18,274 nucleotides of DNA from the NCBI GenBank assembly GCA_023447635.1, contig JAEXNA010000241.1, positions 1 through 18,274 of the forward strand. Direction: 5' to 3'. This DNA comes from Vulcanimicrobiota bacterium. GTDB taxonomy: Bacteria; Vulcanimicrobiota; Xenobia; Xenobiales; JADMJV01. The notes under the pieces were generated by a model that was not told the origin of the DNA, did not search any database, and saw only the letters and a list, made by a program, of their open reading frames with translations. Below, one piece after another: positions 6,539 through 15,023 of this stretch (its first letter is position 1; each line of letters starts with the position of its first letter). A program made the translations under genes and the position numbers.

Positions 6539-7972
6539 CTAGTGGGGGAGAAAAAGTTTTCGCTCCGCCTCGTCCGCCAGCAGCTCGCCCAGGATTTCCA
6601 CCGCCCTTTGCTCGTTCGATCCCCACGACGCCGCGTTGATGCGCAGGCAGTGGTGATACCTCATCCCGGCCGAAAAGAGCGGTCCGGGAGCGAACACCAC
6701 GCCCCGCGCCTTGGCCTTCGGGTAGAGCTTCAGGGTGTCGAACTCGCGCGGCAGTTCGACCCACAGGACGTAGCTGCCGCGAGGGTCGCTGACCCGTGTC
6801 CCCTCCGGAAAGTGCGCCAGCACGCTCTCCCGCATCGCCCGACTGCGCCGCGCATATTCACGGCGCATCGTGCGCAGCGTGCGGTCGAACGCCGACCCCT
6901 GCAGATAGCGCGCCATCCCCAGCGCCAGCACCGAAGGCGAGGCCAGGTTGGTCAACGTCTTCAGCCGCTGCACCGCGTCGCGGTAGCGCCCCGGAACCGC
7001 CCAGCCCAGCCGGTAGCCCGGGGCCAAAGTCTTCGAGAAAGACGAGCAGTAAAGCACCCCGCCGTCCCGGTCGAAAGCGCGCGCGGCGGGCAGACGCTTC
7101 AGCCCGTAGCCCAGTTCGCCGTAGACGTCGTCCTCGATCACGGGGATGCCGGCCCGCGCCGTCATGGCCACCAGTTCCCGCCGCGCTTCGATGCTCATGC
7201 AGCTGCCCGACGGATTGCTGTGGCTGGGGGTGACCACCACCGCCTTGACCGGCATCTGGTCGATCGCCAACTGCAAGGCGTCCAGACTTAGCCCCGACAG
7301 GGGGTCGCTGGGGATCTCCAGAACCCTGAGCCCCAGCATCTCGATGGCCTGAAGCTGGCCAAAGAAAGTCGGCGACTCGATCGCTACCACGTCTCCGACC
7401 TGACAGGTCGCGCGCAGGCACAGCGTCAGCGCCTCTTGAGCGCCGGTGGTCAGAATCACCTCGTCGGGAGAGAAGTGGCAGCCCGCCATGGCGGCTCGTT
7501 TCGAGATCGCCTGACGCAGTTCGCGACAGCCGGGCGGCGGATCATACTCGGTGAGACAGTCCGAATCGCGAACGGCGTTCGAGACGCACTTTTGCAGCGC
7601 TTTCACCGGCAGCAGATCGGCAGCGGCGTCCGCTCCGGCCAACCGCACCAGGTCGCGGCGCTGGTGATCGCGATGCAGGTTCACCACCATATCGCTAACC
7701 GTCACGGGAACCGGGTCGGACGGAGCGGGGCAGTAGGCGACGGGCAGCCGATGATCCGACTCGTGAACTTTGACGTAGTAGCCGGATTGAGGGCGCGCCT
7801 CGAGCAGACCCTGGTCTTCGAGCAGGCGATACGCCTCGACCACGGTGGTGGTGCTGACCTCCATCTCTCGGCTCAGGTCGCGCACCGAGGGCACGCGCTC
7901 GCCGTAGTTGTAGACCCCTTTATCGACCAGGTCGGCCACCCGACTGGCCACGCGTTCATACAGTTTTGCCAT
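6539..7972 (-). CDS. MocR-family regulator (GntR helix-turn-helix fused to a PLP aminotransferase domain)
   Basis: The 477-residue product has a GntR-type winged helix in residues 1-70 (GERVPSVRDLSREMEVSTTTVVEAYRLL, shown here only as its core VPSVRDLSREMEVS) and a type-I aminotransferase domain from about residue 105 to the end. PLP-site residues are visible: HSNPSG (Asn253), DDVYGEL (Asp281, Tyr284), SFSKTLAPGYRLGW (Lys314, the Schiff-base lysine) and LRIN (Arg444). MocR proteins sense PLP or amino-compound derivatives and control nearby transport or metabolic genes. The frame is open for 81 codons upstream, but the ATG at 7972 has GGAG at good spacing and begins at a normal GntR N-terminus. 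It is divergent from an EamA exporter, the usual target arrangement, with a repeat-rich intergenic region between them. The ligand is unknown. Confidence 0.92.
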   Translation of the reverse strand: MAKLYERVASRVADLVDKGVYNYGERVPSVRDLSREMEVSTTTVVEAYRLLEDQGLLEARPQSGYYVKVHESDHRLPVAYCPAPSDPVPVTVSDMVVNLHRDHQRRDLVRLAGADAAADLLPVKALQKCVSNAVRDSDCLTEYDPPPGCRELRQAISKRAAMAGCHFSPDEVILTTGAQEALTLCLRATCQVGDVVAIESPTFFGQLQAIEMLGLRVLEIPSDPLSGLSLDALQLAIDQMPVKAVVVTPSHSNPSGSCMSIEARRELVAMTARAGIPVIEDDVYGELGYGLKRLPAARAFDRDGGVLYCSSFSKTLAPGYRLGWAVPGRYRDAVQRLKTLTNLASPSVLALGMARYLQGSAFDRTLRTMRREYARRSRAMRESVLAHFPEGTRVSDPRGSYVLWVELPREFDTLKLYPKAKARGVVFAPGPLFSAGMRYHHCLRINAASWGSNEQRAVEILGELLADEAERKLFLPH

Positions 7973-7990
7973 AGCTCGCTCCAGGCTTCT

Positions 7991-8140
7991 AGTACAGATG
8001 GAAAAATCCGACGTCTGTTCTGTGTACAGTTTCTGCCGTTTGGCGTGATTCCTCTCTCTGCTACAAAGCCAGGCAGTACAGATTCTCGAAAACAGAACAG
8101 TACAGGGTTCCCGAATGGCTAACTGAACCGTGTACAATTC
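7991..8140. promoter_or_regulatory. Divergent intergenic region with five GTACA repeats, probable MocR operator
   Basis: GTACA occurs at 7992, 8024, 8076, 8100 and 8132, spaced 32, 52, 24 and 32 bp. The surrounding bases are similar: AGTACAGATGG, TGTACAGTTTCTG, AGTACAGATTCTC, AGTACAGGGTTCC and TGTACAATTCTGG, suggesting a direct repeat of the form WGTACARWTTCT. In addition CTGTTCTG (8015-8022) and CAGAACAG (8093-8100) are inverted copies flanking the centre. The last site overlaps TACAAT (8133-8138), a possible -10 for the exporter. MocR/GntR regulators are known to bind direct-repeat operators of this sort, so these are the likely sites. I see no clear -35 boxes. Confidence 0.6.
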
Positions 8141-8203
8141 TGGCCACTGTCCCTGGAACAGGCGAGCCCAATCCCTTAGCGTAGTTGACGGAGGATACCC
8201 GAG

Positions 8204-9196
8204 ATGAGAAGGCATCAGCTTTTGACGGTGCTCGCCATGAGCATCGTTTATGTCGTATGGGGATCGACGTTTTATGGGGTCAAAGTTGCGGTGGAAGGCG
8301 GCCTGCAGCCGTTTCTGCTGATCGGATTGCGCTTTCTGCTGGCGGGCAGCGTGCTGTGCGCCGTGGCGGGTCGAGGTTCGGGACGCGTGCCGCGCGCCGC
8401 CGACTGGGCTCAGACCGGACTGCTAGCGTTCATGCTGCTGGTCTGCGGGACAGGTTTGGTGGCCTGGTCGGTGCAGTGGATCTCGTCGAGCCTCGCGGCG
8501 CTGCTGGTGGCGACGTCTCCGGTCTGGGTGACCATTCTGGACCCGACTCAGAAGCTGACGGCTCGGAAGTGGCTGGGCCTTTTGCTGGGGCTGGGTGGTG
8601 TCGGACTGCTGGTCGGGGCCTCGCTCTCTTTTGACAGCCCGGGTATGATCTGGGGCTGCCTGGGATGCCTGGCTTCGGCGTTTGCCTGGGCTTTCGGGTC
8701 GCTGCGAGCCAAAGCGGCGGACCGCACGATCACCCCTATCACTCGAGCCGGGATGCAGATGATCTGGGGCGGCTTCATGCTGGTCGCCCTGGCGGTGTAT
8801 CTGGGTGAGCACAGGAATTTGCACCTGGTCAGCGGACCGGCCTGGAGCGCGCTAGCCTACCTAACCGTCTTCGGCTCCATCGTCTCCTACAGCGCCTACT
8901 CGTGGCTGGTGGCTAACGTGCCGGCGGGGATGGTGGCGACGCACGCCTACGTCAACCCCGTGGTGGCCGTGGTGTTGGGAAGTTGGTTGGGGGGAGAGGT
9001 CCTCTCGCCGCAGGCCGGACTGGCCGCCGTCATCGCGCTGAGCGGAGTTGTGATCCTGATGCTGCCGGAGCCCAAGGTGGAGGCGCCGGCGCTCGCGCTG
9101 GTGGCCTCGTCGCAGGGGGAGGCCGAGGTGGAGGGGGGGCCGCGCGCGCCCCGACCTCTCAAACCTCGCCGCCGTTCCTGGCTGCGGGCGTCGTAG
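8204..9196 (+). CDS. EamA/DMT-family transporter
   Basis: The 330-residue integral membrane protein has the two-fold EamA repeat, about ten hydrophobic segments. The first repeat starts MSIVYVVWGSTFYGVKVAVEGG and runs through the LRFLLAG motif, and the second covers roughly residues 145-292 (WGCLGCLASAFAWAFGSL... to GVVILMLPEP). The last 40 residues are a charged, proline/arginine-rich cytosolic tail. GGAGG lies 9 nt before the ATG. Members of the drug/metabolite transporter superfamily export amino acids, metabolites or drugs; nothing in the sequence fixes the substrate. It is divergent from the MocR-type gene and probably controlled by it. An N-acetylglutamate-synthase-like gene follows after 33 bp on the same strand, which hints at amino-acid-related cargo. 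Confidence 0.9.
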   Translation: MRRHQLLTVLAMSIVYVVWGSTFYGVKVAVEGGLQPFLLIGLRFLLAGSVLCAVAGRGSGRVPRAADWAQTGLLAFMLLVCGTGLVAWSVQWISSSLAALLVATSPVWVTILDPTQKLTARKWLGLLLGLGGVGLLVGASLSFDSPGMIWGCLGCLASAFAWAFGSLRAKAADRTITPITRAGMQMIWGGFMLVALAVYLGEHRNLHLVSGPAWSALAYLTVFGSIVSYSAYSWLVANVPAGMVATHAYVNPVVAVVLGSWLGGEVLSPQAGLAAVIALSGVVILMLPEPKVEAPALALVASSQGEAEVEGGPRAPRPLKPRRRSWLRAS

Positions 9197-9229
9197 GCCT
9201 AGGAATGTGGAGCCCCCTCGGCGCAAAGG

Positions 9230-10357
9230 ATGGGCGTGAACGACGACACCGACGCCCAAATGCTGCACACGCTGGAGACCCTGCACTACTGCCAGCGCTT
9301 CGCCGACCGCCTTTTCGCCTTCGTCTTCGAGAGCTCCAGCCACTGCGAGGAACTGCTGGTCGATCTGCGCGTGCTGCATGCCGCCCGCATCCGCCAGGTG
9401 CTGTTCTGCGCGGCCGACCCCGGTCTGCTGGGCAAACTCGAGATGTGGAACCGCTCTGGCTACAAGTTCCTGGTGCTCGAGGCGGGGGTGGAGGATCTGC
9501 GCACCGCCGCCTTTATTGGCCGACTGCAGCGGGTGCTGGGCGAGGGGAACCTGCCGCTGGTGGCGCTGCGCGACTTTCCCAGCGACGCGGCAGAGCAGTT
9601 AGAGACGGCCGACGCGGTGATGCACTGCGCGGTCTGTCTGGGCGCGGTCAAGGTGTTCTTCCCTGGTGAAGAGGCGGGCCTGCAGATCGATGGCCGATTC
9701 CGCTCTTATCCTACGGCGCTCGAGCTAGAGCAGGCGTTGGAGGGGGACAAACCGTGCAATCTGGGGCGCGAGCGACTGGCCTTTCTGGTCGAGCAGCAAG
9801 AGTTGCACGCGGTGGATATGGTCATCGCCCAGGCGCGACGCGGCTCTATCTTCCGCGAGGTGTTCAGCCACTCGGGTTCGGGAACTCTGCTGACTCGCGA
9901 GTATCCGAACATCCTGCGCCCCGCTCAGGAGACGGACGTGCGCGACATCATGGCGATCATGCAGCCCTACGTCGAGAGCGGCTTCATCAAGCCGGTGTCC
10001 GAGGACGCGCTGATCAAGAGCATCCCGACCTTCACGGTGTACTCGGTCAACGACCAGATCGTAGCGGCGGCCTCGCTTATCGAACACGAGGACTGCTACG
10101 AGCTGGCCAAACTGTGCACGCTGCCACGCTATCAAGCGCGGGGGCGAGCCAGGGATCTGGTCCGAGCGCTTCAGGAACGGGCGAAGGCGGAGGGGAAGCG
10201 CGCGCTGTTCGCGCTGACCGTGCAAGACTTCGTGGGCGAGTTTTTTGAACGGTTGGGATTCGAGCCAACCGAGCGTGAGTCTTTGCCCGCCACCTGGCGA
10301 GAAGGCTACGACTTCAGCCGCCCGTCGAAAGCGTACTGGTTCCCGACGGTAGGATAG
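9230..10357 (+). CDS. N-acetylglutamate-synthase-like protein (amino-acid-kinase-like plus GNAT domains)
   Basis: The 375-residue product has a C-terminal GNAT acetyltransferase domain (about residues 227-350). Its acetyl-CoA loop is Q302-A-R-G-R-A307, preceded by CYELAKLCTLP, and the FFERLGFEP strand follows. Upstream of it, HAVDMVIAQARRGSIFREVF and then SHSGSGTLLTREY resemble the end of the amino-acid-kinase-like domain of ArgA (the segment reading LFTRDGxGTM in ArgA). The first 190 residues are thus probably a divergent, shortened kinase-like domain. ArgA makes N-acetylglutamate, the first step of arginine synthesis. AAAGGA at 9225-9230 is too close to the ATG at 9230 but well placed for the GTG at 9236, so the start may be 9236. 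No other arginine gene is nearby. It converges on the Mop gene. The function is likely but not certain. Confidence 0.7.
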   Translation: MGVNDDTDAQMLHTLETLHYCQRFADRLFAFVFESSSHCEELLVDLRVLHAARIRQVLFCAADPGLLGKLEMWNRSGYKFLVLEAGVEDLRTAAFIGRLQRVLGEGNLPLVALRDFPSDAAEQLETADAVMHCAVCLGAVKVFFPGEEAGLQIDGRFRSYPTALELEQALEGDKPCNLGRERLAFLVEQQELHAVDMVIAQARRGSIFREVFSHSGSGTLLTREYPNILRPAQETDVRDIMAIMQPYVESGFIKPVSEDALIKSIPTFTVYSVNDQIVAAASLIEHEDCYELAKLCTLPRYQARGRARDLVRALQERAKAEGKRALFALTVQDFVGEFFERLGFEPTERESLPATWREGYDFSRPSKAYWFPTVG

Positions 10358-10381
10358 CCTGGCTGGCAGGCCGCTGGCGCG

Positions 10382-10591
10382 TTAGTCCGTCGCGATCATC
10401 ACGTTCGAGGCTTTGACGATGGCGTAGACCTCTTTGCCTACTTCCAGATCCATCTCGCTGGCCGAATCGCGGGTGATCATCGAGACCACCTGAACCCCAT
10501 CGGCGACCTCGATAGTGACGATGCTGTTGACGGAGCCGTGCTCGACCGAGACGACCCGGCCTTTGAGATTGTTGCGTGCGCTGATTTTCAT
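10382..10591 (-). CDS. mop: Molbindin (Mop), single TOBE-domain molybdate-binding protein
   Basis: The 69-residue product is one complete molybdenum-pterin-binding/TOBE domain: MKISARNNLKGRVVSVEHG, VNSIVTIEVADG, MITRDSASEMDLEVGKEVYA and the IVKASNVMIA end are all classical molbindin blocks. Such proteins form hexamers that bind molybdate or tungstate in the cytoplasm, for storage or homeostasis. It starts 32 bp after the stop of the PLD-like gene on the same strand, so it may be the last gene of that transcript, although it has no obvious functional tie to it. No molybdate transporter or molybdoenzyme is in the window. The ribosome-binding site is weak. A 5-bp hairpin (10356-10371) lies between it and the convergent gene but lacks a U run. 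Confidence 0.93.
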   Translation of the reverse strand: MKISARNNLKGRVVSVEHGSVNSIVTIEVADGVQVVSMITRDSASEMDLEVGKEVYAIVKASNVMIATD

Positions 10592-10623
10592 GCCCGCCCG
10601 CTTCGCCCGACTCGATAATTCCC

Positions 10624-11802
10624 CTAGTGGCCGCTCTTCGCGGGCGTCGCCGGCGCGACCAGGGGGGTCGAGCGTTGCCAGTCGAAGTCGAAGAGGCGGC
10701 CCAGTCGCTCGGGGATCGGGCCGTCCAGGAACACCATCCCGTAGTTGCGGGAGGAGTGGAAGTAGTCTTCCTGCCAGTTCGAAGTGCCCAGCCAGGAGCG
10801 CTGGTCATCGCACACCAGATACTTGCTGTGGTGCACGCGGGCGAACGGGATCTCGCCCTCGGCGGCGGGCGGGATGCGGCAGGCTCGAACCTCGACGTTG
10901 TCTAGCACGTCCAGGCTGCGCAGGTGGTCTTCGCCCTTCTTCCCCTCGACCCAGTGCCCCACCAGCAGGCGCACTTTGACTCCGCGCACGTCGGCCCGAC
11001 GCAGCGCGTTGTCCAGGGCGGGATAGAACTTCTTGCCCGCGTGGTCCAGGGGGCTGTAGGCCAGCACGGCCACGTCAACGCTACCGGTGGCGGCGTCGAT
11101 CAGCTTCAGAATCTCGGCCTCGTCGCCCGCCGTCGTCGCGGCGTTCAGGCTGTTGGGGCTAAAGGTCGCCAGCACCGTCGACCCGTCGAGCGTGACGGGC
11201 TTGCTGACCACGGGAGCCAGGTCCGCGGGGATCGCTGCCTCGCCCGCGTGGTCCCACTCCCACCGGAACGCCTTAGCGTATTCCGCCGTCAGTTCGGGCG
11301 AGCGGAAGTGCACGCCCAGTTCGCGGATGTGCTCTAGCGAGCGCCAGTCGAAGTTCTGGCTGCCCACGAAGCCCTCTTCGTCGTCGACGAAGATCGCCTT
11401 GGCGTGCATCACTCCCCCCAGCCAGGGACCGACAGAGGACGAACGGACCTCGATCCCGTCGAGAGCATCCAACTCGTCCAGCGTCTCGGGATAGGTCTTA
11501 TAGAACTTCGGGTCGACCAGCAGTTTGACCGCGACCCCGCGAGTCGCCGCCTCTTTCAGCGCCGCGATGACGGGCTCCGTGGCCCGTCCTTTCTCGTGGG
11601 CCAGGTAGAACGTCTGCCACAGGAGCTCCTTACGAGCGCGGCCGATCATCTCTAACCAGACCTCCCCGGCCTGACGGATGTCCGGTTGGTCGAAATCGGT
11701 CTCCACCGGAAACGACTCGACCAGTTCCAGATTCTGCGCCGCCACCGGGGCGGCGCCCAGGAGCATCAGCGAGAGAGCCGCTCCCAGCAGCGCCCGCTTC
11801 AT
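10624..11802 (-). CDS. Exported phospholipase-D-superfamily protein, PLD3/PLD4-like
   Basis: The 392-residue product has a signal peptide (MKRALLGAALSLMLLGAAP, cleavage near VAAQ at about 23) and two complete HKD active-site motifs: H133-A-K135...D140 with GSQN at 147-150, and H325-S-K327...D332 with GTSN at 339-342. The blocks around them (NFDWRSLEHIRELGV after motif 1, NALRRADVRGVKVRLL, IPFARVHHSKYLV and GTSNWQEDYF) resemble animal PLD3/PLD4 and the poxvirus K4-type proteins more than classical bacterial phospholipase D or cardiolipin synthase. PLD3 and PLD4 are 5'-exonucleases acting on single-stranded nucleic acid, so a periplasmic or secreted nuclease is one possibility; a lipid substrate is another. 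The ATG overlaps the stop of the CHAT gene (ATGA), implying coupled translation. The longer open frame upstream is a shadow within the CHAT gene. Confidence 0.9.
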   Translation of the reverse strand: MKRALLGAALSLMLLGAAPVAAQNLELVESFPVETDFDQPDIRQAGEVWLEMIGRARKELLWQTFYLAHEKGRATEPVIAALKEAATRGVAVKLLVDPKFYKTYPETLDELDALDGIEVRSSSVGPWLGGVMHAKAIFVDDEEGFVGSQNFDWRSLEHIRELGVHFRSPELTAEYAKAFRWEWDHAGEAAIPADLAPVVSKPVTLDGSTVLATFSPNSLNAATTAGDEAEILKLIDAATGSVDVAVLAYSPLDHAGKKFYPALDNALRRADVRGVKVRLLVGHWVEGKKGEDHLRSLDVLDNVEVRACRIPPAAEGEIPFARVHHSKYLVCDDQRSWLGTSNWQEDYFHSSRNYGMVFLDGPIPERLGRLFDFDWQRSTPLVAPATPAKSGH

Positions 11803-14800
11803 CGCCAGTCTCCGAACAGGACGAAGCCCGACCAGAAGTAGGGATGGGCAAACTTGGCGTTGGCGCGCACCGCCATCTGAGCCTTCCGCAGCGCCGCCGC
11901 CTTGGACGACCCGGCCTGCAGCGCTTTGTAGAACTCGGTCATCAGGATCGAGGTCGATTCGTCGTTGACCGCCCACAGCGAGGCGACCACCGAACGCGAG
12001 CCGGCCAGCCAGAACGCTTCGGCCAGGGAGGCCACGTACTTCACGTCGCCGCCCTGACCCATCGCCGTATTGCAGGCCGACAGGATGACCAGCGACGTGT
12101 CCTCGAGCCCTAGCTCGAAGATCTGGTCCTGGGACACCTTCTGGTTGTCCGCCATGGCCAGGTAGTTCTCCAGCGAGTCCTCGATGTTCCATTCACCGTG
12201 GGTCGCTACGTGCAGCGCGTCGGCCTTCGAGCCGAACTGCAGGAAGGCGTCGCGGGTGGCGTCTTTGCCCTGGAACAGCTTGACCTCGTCCTTGCCGAAC
12301 AGGCGGGCGATGTCCTGGCCTTCCTTAGCCGCCGAGGGCAGGTCGCCGGTGGCGTTGGCGAAGGCGACCAGGCTGTGCACCGGCCTGGGACCTTCGCCCG
12401 CAACTCGCACCAGGTCGGTCGACTTGGCCAGTTCCAGGATCTCTTTTTCGGCGCCCAGAGGGGGCGCTTTCCCGTCGCTGAGCGCGGCGAACGGCAAGCT
12501 GTTCAAACGCCCCGAAGGGATCAGAACGACCGTCTTGCTGGCCGCGATGTCGGCTTTCACGGGGCCGATCAGGGCGCCGTAAAGTTTGGCACCTTCGGCC
12601 TTCATAGCCGCCTCTCCGCCGCCCGGACGACGCACTGCCCGCACGTAGGACAGTACCGACGCCTCAAGCGCCTGCGCGGTCAGCGGCACCCGGCGCAGGC
12701 GGAAGTTTTCCCGCGTGACCAGGAAGATGTAGAGCGAATCGTCGGTGGGGAAGTACTGCAGCACGGCCAGGTCCGGAGCCAGGCTCTTCTGGATTTCGGG
12801 CAGATTTAGCGGGTCGTAGCGCAGAACCCGGGTGTACAGTTCGGAATACTTCTGACGCAATTCGCGCGAGGCGACCATAAACTCGGAGCGGGTCGAAGCC
12901 AGCAGCCCCTGGGTGCTTTCCAGCAGGTCGTCACGGGTAGCCGAAGCGGGCATCGTCTGCAGCTTTTGCACCTCCTGGGCCAGCACCACGACCTGCTCTT
13001 CTTTGGCCAGCACCTCGCGAGCCTGGGCCTGGGCCTCTTTCTGCCCCTGCATCTGCACGGCGGCCGCCTGCACTTGCTGGCTGCGGGTCAGGGCGGCCAG
13101 CGCCTTTTCCGGATCGTCGCTTTCCACGGCCGCCTTGACCGACAGTTCGGTCATCTCTTTGCTGCGCAGCGCCAACTCTTTGCCGTCGGGTGAATCGACG
13201 TTCAGCAAAGGGGCCGACAGGGCGATCTTCTCGGTCGCACGTTCGGCGTAGGCCGAGGCGTTGCCCCAGTCGCCGCGCCGGCCGTACTCTTTGGCCAGCA
13301 GCGCCGAAGCCTGCATGCTGCGACCGACGAAGGTCAGGCCATCAGCGATCCCCAGCGCCTCCTTCCAGGCCTCTACGGCCAGGTCGGACTGGCCCAGGCG
13401 GGCCAGTTCGACGCCCGCTTTGATCAGGTAGTCGACCGTGACTTCAGGGTTGTGCGTCTTGCGCGACAGTTCCAGGCTCTGTTCCAGAAGCGCGATCTTC
13501 TGTTCTTTGGGGGTGTCGTCGAGCAGCGAGATCAGGTAGCGCGAGCGGGCCCGCAGTTCGGGAATCATACCGCCGTCGGCCAGGTCGTAAGCGGGGAAAC
13601 CCGGGGCTACGCTGCCTGCGGGCGCGACGTCATCGGCCAGTTCGGTCAGGCTGTTGCCGATCTCTTCGAGTTGGCGGATGCCGTCGGCGCCCACCGCGTC
13701 ACGCATGACGGGCACGCCTTCCAGGACATAGGTCGCCTGATCCAGCAGCGCTACCAGGAAGGTGGCCACGCCGAACACCCGGTCCGGGTTCAGCAAGATA
13801 TCGTCGTCTTCGGCGTCTTCCAAGATGGTGACCGCTTTGGAATCTTCCAGCAGCGAGGTCCAGACCAGGACCGCCGTGTAGACCGACTTGGCGAAAGAGG
13901 CCGCCGAATCCGGGTACGGAGCGAGCTGATCCATCCAGAACCGGGTGGCGAAGCGACCGTAGAACCACTTGTCCTCGTGGCTCACGATCATCAGCGGGCG
14001 GTAGCCCTCCATCGCCTTCCAGGCCGACAGCGCTTCGGCCAGCAACTCTTTCTCGGTGGGGGTGTAGCCTTTCAGCAGGCGCAGTTGGAAGTTGGCCGTG
14101 AGCAGGGCGTATTCCAGCACCGGGTCGACCTCGCTGCCCGCCTCGTTGGCGAAGGCGCGCGCCTGGCGCCAGTAGGCCTCGGCCTGGGCCACCTTACGTT
14201 GACGGTAGGCGGCGCGAAAGCCGGTTAGCATGGTGGCCGAGGACTGTAGTTTGTCGTCCTGGGCCTTCAGCACGTCCTGGGCGCCCTTTTCGAATTCGTC
14301 GAGCAGACCGACTTCGGCCAGCACCACCAGGCGATGCGCCTTCAGCGCGCCGGTCAGGTCGATAGCGTTGGGGTCGGCGCCCATGGCGGCGACCTTTTTA
14401 TTGACGTCGGTTTCGACCTGGGGATAGCTGTCGAGTTCGGCGATGATCAGGTCGGGCGAAGCGACCGCGATGGCTAACTGCACGCGGGTCAGTTTGACCA
14501 GCAGGGGGCGGACCGCCGCGAACAGCGCGGGCGGGTAGTCGGCCGCCTTGGTCATGGTCTCGTACTCGCTGACGTTCGAAATGTCGGCGCCCAGCGGTTC
14601 CAGATAGGCGATCAGGCGTCCCAGAACGGCGTCGTCTTCGGCGGCGATCGCCTGCATGATAGCGACCGGTTCGGCGTCTTTGAACTCGCTCTGGATCAGG
14701 CGCGACAGCACGGTGGCCATGACCGTCGACGCGGTAGCCATCTCCTGGTCGTCTTCGTTCTCCAGCGCCGTTTTCAGCATGGCTACGAAGGCGCGCTTGG

Positions 14801-15023
14801 TCAGGGCCGGATTGTCGGTCAGCAGTTTCATGAAGGCCGGGTCCTGCAGCGCCGCTTCGCCCTTATCCAGCGCCTGGGCCAGTTTTACCGCGTGGTCCAG
14901 CCCCGCAGGATCTTCCAGGTAAGGCGATATCGGGTGGGCGAAAGCCGCCCCGGATAACAACAGCAGATATAGAATCCAGGTGGCCGCTCGTCGTCGGACC
15001 CCTGCGAAAAGACTCAGGCTCAT
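11799..15023 (-). CDS. Exported helical-repeat protein with C-terminal CHAT protease domain
   Basis: The 1074-residue product begins with a signal peptide (hydrophobic core ATWILYLLLLSGAAFAHP), so it should be periplasmic or secreted. Residues 30 to about 700 are helical, with TPR-like units around 500-600 (for example AGVELARLGQSDLAVEAWKE) and an Ala/Gln/Glu coiled coil at roughly 640-700. From about 760 the CHAT domain follows: VVLIPSGRLNSLPFAAL, then His942 in HVATHGE and Cys984 in ILSACNTAMG, an intact caspase-like dyad, and a standard AEAFWLAGSRSVVASLWAV block. The ATG at 15023 is chosen because GGGGAG lies just upstream and the signal peptide starts there; a TTG 45 bases earlier is less likely. 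CHAT domains are cysteine peptidases, often regulated through TPRs. The PLD-like gene overlaps its stop. Substrate and trigger are unknown. Confidence 0.9.
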   Translation of the reverse strand: MSLSLFAGVRRRAATWILYLLLLSGAAFAHPISPYLEDPAGLDHAVKLAQALDKGEAALQDPAFMKLLTDNPALTKRAFVAMLKTALENEDDQEMATASTVMATVLSRLIQSEFKDAEPVAIMQAIAAEDDAVLGRLIAYLEPLGADISNVSEYETMTKAADYPPALFAAVRPLLVKLTRVQLAIAVASPDLIIAELDSYPQVETDVNKKVAAMGADPNAIDLTGALKAHRLVVLAEVGLLDEFEKGAQDVLKAQDDKLQSSATMLTGFRAAYRQRKVAQAEAYWRQARAFANEAGSEVDPVLEYALLTANFQLRLLKGYTPTEKELLAEALSAWKAMEGYRPLMIVSHEDKWFYGRFATRFWMDQLAPYPDSAASFAKSVYTAVLVWTSLLEDSKAVTILEDAEDDDILLNPDRVFGVATFLVALLDQATYVLEGVPVMRDAVGADGIRQLEEIGNSLTELADDVAPAGSVAPGFPAYDLADGGMIPELRARSRYLISLLDDTPKEQKIALLEQSLELSRKTHNPEVTVDYLIKAGVELARLGQSDLAVEAWKEALGIADGLTFVGRSMQASALLAKEYGRRGDWGNASAYAERATEKIALSAPLLNVDSPDGKELALRSKEMTELSVKAAVESDDPEKALAALTRSQQVQAAAVQMQGQKEAQAQAREVLAKEEQVVVLAQEVQKLQTMPASATRDDLLESTQGLLASTRSEFMVASRELRQKYSELYTRVLRYDPLNLPEIQKSLAPDLAVLQYFPTDDSLYIFLVTRENFRLRRVPLTAQALEASVLSYVRAVRRPGGGEAAMKAEGAKLYGALIGPVKADIAASKTVVLIPSGRLNSLPFAALSDGKAPPLGAEKEILELAKSTDLVRVAGEGPRPVHSLVAFANATGDLPSAAKEGQDIARLFGKDEVKLFQGKDATRDAFLQFGSKADALHVATHGEWNIEDSLENYLAMADNQKVSQDQIFELGLEDTSLVILSACNTAMGQGGDVKYVASLAEAFWLAGSRSVVASLWAVNDESTSILMTEFYKALQAGSSKAAALRKAQMAVRANAKFAHPYFWSGFVLFGDWR

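Noticed and set aside
7973..8215. 81-residue extension of the MocR-type regulator
   Set aside because: It would span the repeat-containing divergent promoter and the exporter's ribosome-binding site; the GntR domain begins right after the ATG at 7972.
13452..14228. 258-residue plus-strand open frame
   Set aside because: It is antisense to the CHAT gene, rich in Arg/His/Gly as expected of a shadow in high-GC DNA, and shows no domain.
11799..15023. Type III-E CRISPR TPR-CHAT (Csx29) homologue
   Set aside because: The protein is exported, there is no gRAMP or CRISPR array in the window, and the helical region differs in length and character.
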